64,000 nt of DNA from Eucommia ulmoides (taxonomy: Eukaryota > Streptophyta > Magnoliopsida > Garryales > Eucommiaceae): the NCBI GenBank assembly GCA_016647705.1, contig CM028334.1, positions 7,721,546 to 7,785,545 on the forward strand, in the 5' to 3' direction. The notes below the pieces were generated by a model. That model worked only from the letters and a program-made list of their open reading frames with translations, made no database searches and was not told the origin of the DNA. The position numbers were made by a program, and so were the translations under genes. Every line of letters starts with the position of its first letter. The stretch's first letter is position 1. Shown here piece by piece: positions 58,383-64,000 of this stretch.

Positions 58383-59559
58383 TATTCGGTCTCTTACTAT
58401 CACTTAGTAGGTTTCCTTACATATGTTCCAGTATCTCATACGGATGGATTGAAAGTCACTATTCTCAAATAGAGAATATCAGAATGAGGTAGCCTAGACA
58501 TTGAAGATTTCAACAATCTAATACCGACTAGGAACAATTTAGAATATCGAGCGAGCAAATATTTTTGGTCTCCCATTTAATCACATTAAATAACTAGATA
58601 TTCTACTCAACATTCAAGGTCTACAAGGATAATGATATAATTACAAGAATAATATTAAGAATACATTTTATTAATATTTGAAATTAAAACGTTTTTATAG
58701 ACACAAGTCTTAAATGTAAGATTACAAGATTGACTATAGGATTTACACCTAACACCTATTTCTACTGGCATATGGGCATTCTCCAAAACCACACCAGTCT
58801 GGATCACCACCCGAACTGCCATAGACAGTGTGACCTCTTGAAACAGTATGCCTAGATCGACACAAAAACTTGCTTCTAGCAGTTAGGCAACATGGTCATT
58901 CGCTTGGAACCAACCTCAACCACTGAGGATGTACGTGGTGCTCAAGCCCATGGGGTATAGAGAGTTGTTTGAAGTAGATAAATAATATATTTTTGTGAGG
59001 TGAAACTAACCAGGAAATGAGGTGTTGGTCTACTCGAAAAGCGATGGTAAAAAGATAAGAAGACATGAGAATGACTAAAACCTAAGACACCCTTATATAA
59101 GAACCACCAACAGGCGAGATCAAAAGTCTATAGACGGTCCAGATTAATGTTCTCTAACACAATTGATACGACATGAGATGTGTGTTGTCCTCTGGTTAGT
59201 CGAATTCCAAATGTCAAATAGGTAATCGTGCAGTCGTGACCTTAGAATTTTCAATTTCTAGCAAAAAAATATTTGTTATGTCCTCCCAGACTCCTAGATT
59301 GCTATCGATTGGTGAACGGCGATCGTTGACATATATTTCAGCTCAATACGATTGCTAGCCTGTTTTTATACCCGAGTGACGTCATGATCGTCGACTGTCC
59401 CAAACCCGGGGGGAAAATTGAGGGGGGGGGGGGAGGGGGGTTGTTATTTAACTCTAAATTGGATTATGGGATGATCGACTTGTTGTGTCTCCTCTATTAT
59501 ACTGACGGACGGTATGTCTTTCTCAAGACCTAATGGGCTGCCTTTTGGTTTGTTTTGCC

Positions 59560-59976
59560 TCTTTGGCACCCCAATGGCAGCCTCATACAAAACCTCGGGC
59601 CTCGAGTCACTTGGTACTCATTGGGCCTTGTTGCGCTAATCCAAGCCTATCAGGCCGCCTCATTTTTAATTTACCAAGCATGCCAAGTTGGATTAAGGAC
59701 TACTTAACTTGGATTAACACCTAAATGACTCTAAACTTGCCTCTGAGTGCTCCCTAAGTCGAAGTCCCTGGCCTATAAGTAGGAGACTACATTTATGGTG
59801 AATGTATTAATGCATTTCTTCCGCCTATAATTCCCCATTATTGCTATGCTGCCTGTCACTCATTCTTACGTTCAAAAGATCAGTCCATAGCACCCAACTC
59901 CCCGATTTTCTAGTTCTGTGATCGCCCACACCATTTCTCTATTGTTCAATTTATGGGGGTGACAAGTTTTGTACTC
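59560..59976 (-). repeat. Right arm of the long inverted-repeat element
   Basis: Inverted relative to 50918-51400. It ends at the outer word 'gttttgtactcc' (59965-59976). Copy 1 retains this arm only to about 47495. A G-rich stretch (59424-59441) lies just inside it. Confidence 0.55.
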
Positions 59977-60400
59977 CAATAGTATTATTTTATTTCTTTC
60001 TCCATTTTCTCCTCAAAATGAAATAAACTTTTAGTTGAATCAACAACCAACTCTAAGAAATATTTTCATAAATTTACAAGTGATAGTTTATTATGAAAGG
60101 CTATTAACTAGAAAAAAATGCTAATAGTCTTTAGTTAAAAAATCTAATAAATTAAAAAATGCCAAGCCGGACAAAAAAGAAGCCAAAATTTAGAAACTTT
60201 TGCCAAATGCCAACTCGGAAACCCATCAAAGAAACGTATACACGGCCCCATGATAATTACATTATTAAAGTTAATATTCAAATATTACAAAATAAGAATC
60301 TTTCATACACCATTCCCTATTATTTTATGCTTGAATTATATTCCCTGAAAAGGGAATAGAAACATGTGGTACACAGCTAAGACAAACGTTTTAAGATTTA

Positions 60401-61479
60401 GGGAAATTTATACTTTTAGTCCCTAAACTATAGGGTGAATCCCATGTGAACCTTTAAATTTGTAAAATTGCACATTTGGTCATCCAAGTTCACATTCAAT
60501 CTTGCAAAACAAAAACCGCTATTAATGAGTTTGAATAAAAAACCAAATGTATTTAGTACATGGAGTTATAAAAGAGATATTTTTGTTATTTAATCACTCT
60601 ACTAACCCGAATTTTTTTGCCTTTAACTTTTCCTTAACAACGAGGAGTTTGAAAAATAAGAGAGAAAAGTCTGAAATATTGTTCCGGGAAAAACATCTTA
60701 GGTAATGAAAAATATCCTACTACTAGAAGGCCACATGCTGAACATTACTTATTTTTTGTCCAAAATTACTAATAACATTTTTAATTTTTAGGAAAAGTAT
60801 ATTTTAAACCCTCTATTTATTGACAGATTTATAAATGGTCCCTATCCGTTTGAGTGTTTTATTATAAACTCTCTATGTATCAATATATTTTTAAATGATC
60901 ATTCCGTAAAGAAATCCGTCAAAACTAACAAAATAGAGAGATAAAATAGTCTTTTTACATAATTTTAATTGTTTAATAATTTTTTTTTCTTCATCTCTCT
61001 CTCTCTCTCTCCCTCTCTCACCTTGTCGGAACCACCTTCGTAACAGGGGGTTGAACCACCCCCCGTAACGGGGGTAAAACACCTGTTGCGAGGAGGAGAA
61101 GGAGGGATAGAGAGTTGAGCGGAAGAGAGAGAGAGAGAGAAGTCTTAGAAGAAAAAGAAAAAAGAATTAAAAAATGATTAAAACATTAAAAAAATACAAA
61201 ATGACAATTTTGTTCTCAAAATTCTATTAGTTTGGACGGATTTTTTTGACAAAAGGACCACATAAAAATGTACTGATACATAGAAGGTTTAAAATGAAAT
61301 GCTCAAACGAAGAAAGACGATTTAGAAATGTGTTAATAGTTAGAGAGTTTAAAATATACTTTTAACTTAATTTTTTAGGATTGAAACAAATGTAACCTTG
61401 AGAATCAAATATGCAATTTAACAAACTTTAAGTCCACATAAGTCACGCGCTCCCTTTTACAAAAAAATGTAATTTTCCC
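60401..61479. mobile_element. Non-autonomous MULE-like element, 9-bp TSD
   Basis: Flanked exactly by taagattta (60392-60400 and 61480-61488). The outer ends GGGAAATTTATAC and, inward from the right, GGGAAAATTACAT are inverted. Further matches such as 'taaattgcacatttgg' against 'aaattgcatatttga' extend the inverted repeat to about 100 bp. There is no coding capacity. Another inverted-repeat element is nested in its centre. Confidence 0.75.
60796..61363. repeat. Nested inverted-repeat element
   Basis: Left AAAGTATATTTTAAAC and right GTTTAAAATATACTTTT are inverted, and homology continues inward for about 170 bp ('cgtttgagtg' against 'cgtttgagca', 'ctctatgtatcaat' against 'cttctatgtatcagt', 'aaatccgtcaaaactaa' against 'aaatccgtccaaactaa'). 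The centre is a GA/CT-rich palindrome (60990-61140). Flanks have 'aatttttagg' and 'aattttttagg', a possible TSD of about 10 bp. It is probably a MITE. Confidence 0.6.
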
Positions 61480-61488
61480 TAAGATTTA

Positions 61489-61948
61489 GGGTAACTTGTC
61501 TTTTACCCCCATTTTACATAATTATCATTTTATCCTTTTACTTCAAAACACCTACATTTTACTTATTTCTACTTTTTGAACAAAGTGAGAAACTATTTAT
61601 ATTTCTTTTGCTTTTAAATTGACCAAATATACTTAAAATTGATGAAAATAATTTTTTCATCTAATTTTTTTTTTAATGAAATTGATAATATTGCTCATTT
61701 ATTTTTATTTTATTTTTTTAAATATTTATAATAAAAAAAATTAAATCAAAGTTATGATAAAATGACAATTTCGTCTATTTCATTCAAGAATTGGATGAAA
61801 AATTTAAGTCTATATATTTTTAAATATATTTCATTAATTGAAATGGAAATATATCAGTTTCTCACTTTGTTTAAAAGTAGAAGCAGGTAAAGTATAAATT
61901 TTTGAAGTGAAAAATTTAAACTAATAATTAAACAAAATAGAGTCACCC
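61489..61948. mobile_element. Second MULE-like MITE, sharing the target word
   Basis: Begins GGGTAACTTG and, read inward from 61948, GGGTGACTCT. The inverted repeats of about 170 bp include 'aaacaaagtgagaaact' in both arms. The 9-mer taagattta flanks both sides (61480-61488 and 61949-61957). The left copy is also the right TSD of the element at 60401-61479. Confidence 0.75.
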
Positions 61949-62154
61949 TAAGATTTATAATCTTAAGCCTTTTTTTTTTAAGCTGCTTTAGAAGCAATTT
62001 CTTATTTATGAAAATATTGATTCTGGTAATTTAAAAACTAAACAACTTTTTGCAAAAAAAAATAAAAATTGATCGATTTACATTACGGACGAAAAATTAT
62101 TTTGCACTTACAAACCAATTATATTGATTTTATTTTTTAGTATTATGTTTTAGC

Positions 62155-62285
62155 TTGGGGGTCGATTCCGGGGGTAGGGGGGGAGAGGTAGGGGCCATGT
62201 AGGGGGTTGGGGTTGAGGGGATGGGGTAGGGAGGTTTTGGGTTAGGCGGGGTAGCGGGTAGGGGGGTTACGGGGGTTAGGACCAT
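62155..62285 (+). repeat. G-rich tract with many G runs
   Basis: About 130 bp with some twenty runs of three or more G separated by short A/T words (gggggtaggggggga and similar), almost free of C on this strand. It fits the G-quadruplex pattern several times over. It is probably a degenerate G-rich minisatellite. Confidence 0.8.
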
Positions 62286-63015
62286 GCTCTGTTTTTTCAG
62301 GTGGAGGTGGAGGTGGAGGTAGTAGGCTTTGTTCTACATGTGATTTTGAGGTATTGGCAGCGGGGATGTTGGTGGACTGAGTTGGAGATGGTGACGACAA
62401 TGATGTGGTGGGTTGGAGAGTGGCGACGGTGTGCTACAGTTGTGTGTGAAACGGTGGTGGAGGAAGAGGGGTTGGGGTATTCATCTCGACGAAAGGAGAA
62501 GAATTAAAAAGAAAAAAAAATTAAAGAACTAAAGTGTAAAATTAAAAAAATTTGGGATAATTCTATTTACACCCCTGAACTATTGACCGTGACCATGAGA
62601 ATTTCCTAATTATTAAAACTACGTGGGACACCCTTGAACTCTTTGGTCAAAGGACAGTCAGACCCCAGTTTATTTTGTATACCGAAAATACCATTAATTC
62701 TTCATCTTTCTCTTCCCCAAATCACCACCACCACCATCAAGGACTTTAACAAAGGAACACCACCACCGCCGAATACCACCAAAGCGAACAACAACACCGT
62801 CGAAAGACACCACCAAAACAAAAAGGGACCAAAAACCCAACTGTAAAAAGGAGATAAAAAAATTCGAAGCTTACCCGAGCGAAACCCTCCACCACTGAAC
62901 CAGAATCGTCAAGACGGAAGGATCCGGATCTAGTTGCAGCAACCAAACCCAACAACAACAGAGCACGCTACAATGATGAAGTTTCAGCTGGGGAATCTCA
63001 TTGGCGTAGTCCTAA
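62286..63015. other. Non-coding stretch with trinucleotide repeats
   Basis: A (GGTGGA)n-like segment (62300-62320), then AT-rich sequence, then CCACCA-rich DNA (62725-62830). Short ORFs 62301-62507 and 62746-62958 have repeat-driven compositions, and I do not support them as genes. Confidence 0.4.
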
Positions 63016-64000
63016 TGTAAGGTCCAAATCATAGTACGTGCGTCATTAATAGTCGCATTTCCAAGTCTTGGAAAAATTTGGGGTAGATTTTTTGTTAATG
63101 AAAATAAAAATTAAAAAGTTAAGGGGTAAATTGATAATTTCAAGAATATTAAAGATTAAATAGGGCTTAAATAACACCCTAAAGGAAGTTAGGGGAGGAA
63201 AATGTAATTAGGAAAAAAAAATTATTATATATATATCTATATATATACAAATTGCCGTATCAAAACAGGGAAGGAAAAAAAAAGAAGAAAAGAGAAGGAA
63301 CTAGATCCAATCGACGTAGCGTTAAGAGGCTGAAGTTCACACCACTAATATCATGCATACATATACATGCTTACAACTAATCGCCGGGGAGAAATTAAGA
63401 AAGGGGAAAGGAAAAAAAAAAAACAGAAAAACGGTAGAGAGAGAGAGAGAGACGGAGGCTGAGTTGTTGGGTCGGTGGAGTGTGTGCTCTGGGTGTGGTC
63501 GGTTAGTGGTGAGCGTTTGTGACCGGTGTAGGGTGGCCGGCGGTGAATGGGAGTTAGTGAGAGAGAGAAAGCGTCGGCAGTGGGTCTCGGTCTTGTCTAA
63601 CGGTAACTGTAGGTGGTGGGTATCCTTTGGTTCCGGCGGTGTGTGACTGTTCATACGGTGACGATGCGTGTGTGGGTGGTCATGATGGGTGGGCATGGCG
63701 TGGGCAGCGGGGGTTGTATGGGTGTTGCCAGATGATCACCGGCGGTATGTTTAGAGAGAGAGAACAGTGCATGTGTGCCTCTGCCGGATGTGGGTATGTA
63801 TATGTTAGGTTGTGGGTACATGAACGGTGGTGTATATGTGGGTAAGTCGTGTGTAGATTACCAGAGTTGTCGCTGGAGAGTTAGAGAGAGAGGAAGTGGG
63901 TATGGTTATGTGGGTGTGTGGTTGTCTCGGCATGAGTACTGTGGGTGTACTGCTGCGATTGTAGGCGGGTGGTTGGTTGGGGGTTGGCCGGCGGACGGTG
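63016..64000 (+). mobile_element. Gypsy LTR, 5' part (runs off window)
   Basis: Starts TGTAAGGTCC with the same order as the other gypsy LTRs: 'acgtgcgtcatta', 'aaaatttgggg', AT microsatellite (63226-63247), then a GT-rich leader. The right end lies outside, so I cannot say whether it is a solo LTR or the 5' LTR of an element. The 5-mer before it is cctaa (63011-63015). Confidence 0.75.

Larger units (their letters stand above)
52083..58754. mobile_element. Copia-like LTR in copy 2 (interrupted)
   Basis: TGTTGATGG to ACCTAACA; the counterpart of 42157-46395. It is split by two gypsy solo LTRs (52943-55935 and 56253-58382). Parts: 52083-52942, 55936-56252 and 58383-58754. Confidence 0.45.
48197..59882. 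other. Segmental duplication, copy 2 (with intact MYB)
   Basis: Direct repeat of 15137-47495. This copy keeps the full MYB 3' end on its left and the complete inverted-repeat element on its right, so it is likely the ancestral locus. It carries two gypsy solo LTRs of its own (52943-55935, 56253-58382) and lacks the chromovirus and the copia solo LTR of copy 1. Confidence 0.85.

Noticed and set aside
63337-63845. Plus- and minus-strand ORFs near the right edge
   Set aside because: Within the leader of a partial gypsy LTR; no recognisable domain.

Overview
This window looks like nuclear DNA from a flowering plant, probably a eudicot. It is AT-rich, has R2R3-MYB exons with plant-style introns, a pentatricopeptide-repeat (PPR) gene fragment, a PAM68-like chloroplast-protein fragment, Ty1/copia and Ty3/gypsy retrotransposons with plant-type primer-binding sites, and MULE-type DNA transposons with 9-11 bp target-site duplications (TSDs). 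No species can be named from the sequence alone. Host genes are few: the 5' end of an uncharacterised gene at the left edge (1-413, minus) and one intact R2R3-MYB of the MYB35/TDF1 type (47914-50105, minus). The rest is transposable elements, their fragments, and one large segmental duplication.

Layout. 1-3545: the edge gene and its promoter, AT-rich DNA, then a copia-type LTR remnant containing a 1.1-kb MULE-like element. 3551-6831: a decayed copia pol on the minus strand, split by a gypsy LTR. 7970-12740: a Pack-MULE with 430-bp terminal inverted repeats and an 11-bp TSD, carrying a broken PPR fragment and a PAM68-like ORF; a 2.7-kb copia solo LTR sits inside its right inverted repeat. 13105-15136: degenerate repeats. 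15137-47495: copy 1 of a duplicated segment, starting with a MYB35 pseudogene and swollen by a 23-kb Tekay/Del-like chromovirus (18908-41992). That chromovirus holds a solo LTR, a non-autonomous two-LTR element, and a solo LTR that itself contains another. 48197-59882: copy 2 of the segment, with the intact MYB35-like gene and two other solo LTRs. 60401-61948: two small MULE-like elements back to back, sharing one 9-bp target word. 62155-62285: a very G-rich tract. 63016-64000: the start of another gypsy LTR.

The strongest points for follow-up are four. (1) The MYB35/TDF1-like gene and its pseudogene lie in direct orientation in a duplicated segment of about 6.6 kb; the pseudogene has lost the R2 recognition helix and gained a stop. 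(2) The Pack-MULE joins two unrelated nuclear gene fragments head to head and has pulled one of them into both inverted repeats. (3) The gypsy LTRs carry tandem arrays of tiny hairpins closed by TTCG-type or GAAA/GTAA-type tetraloops, always just before a conserved block of about 80 bp. (4) The palindrome CGCCTAGGCG recurs in LTRs of otherwise unrelated families. Nearly every insertion has a recognisable TSD, so the order of events can be read directly.
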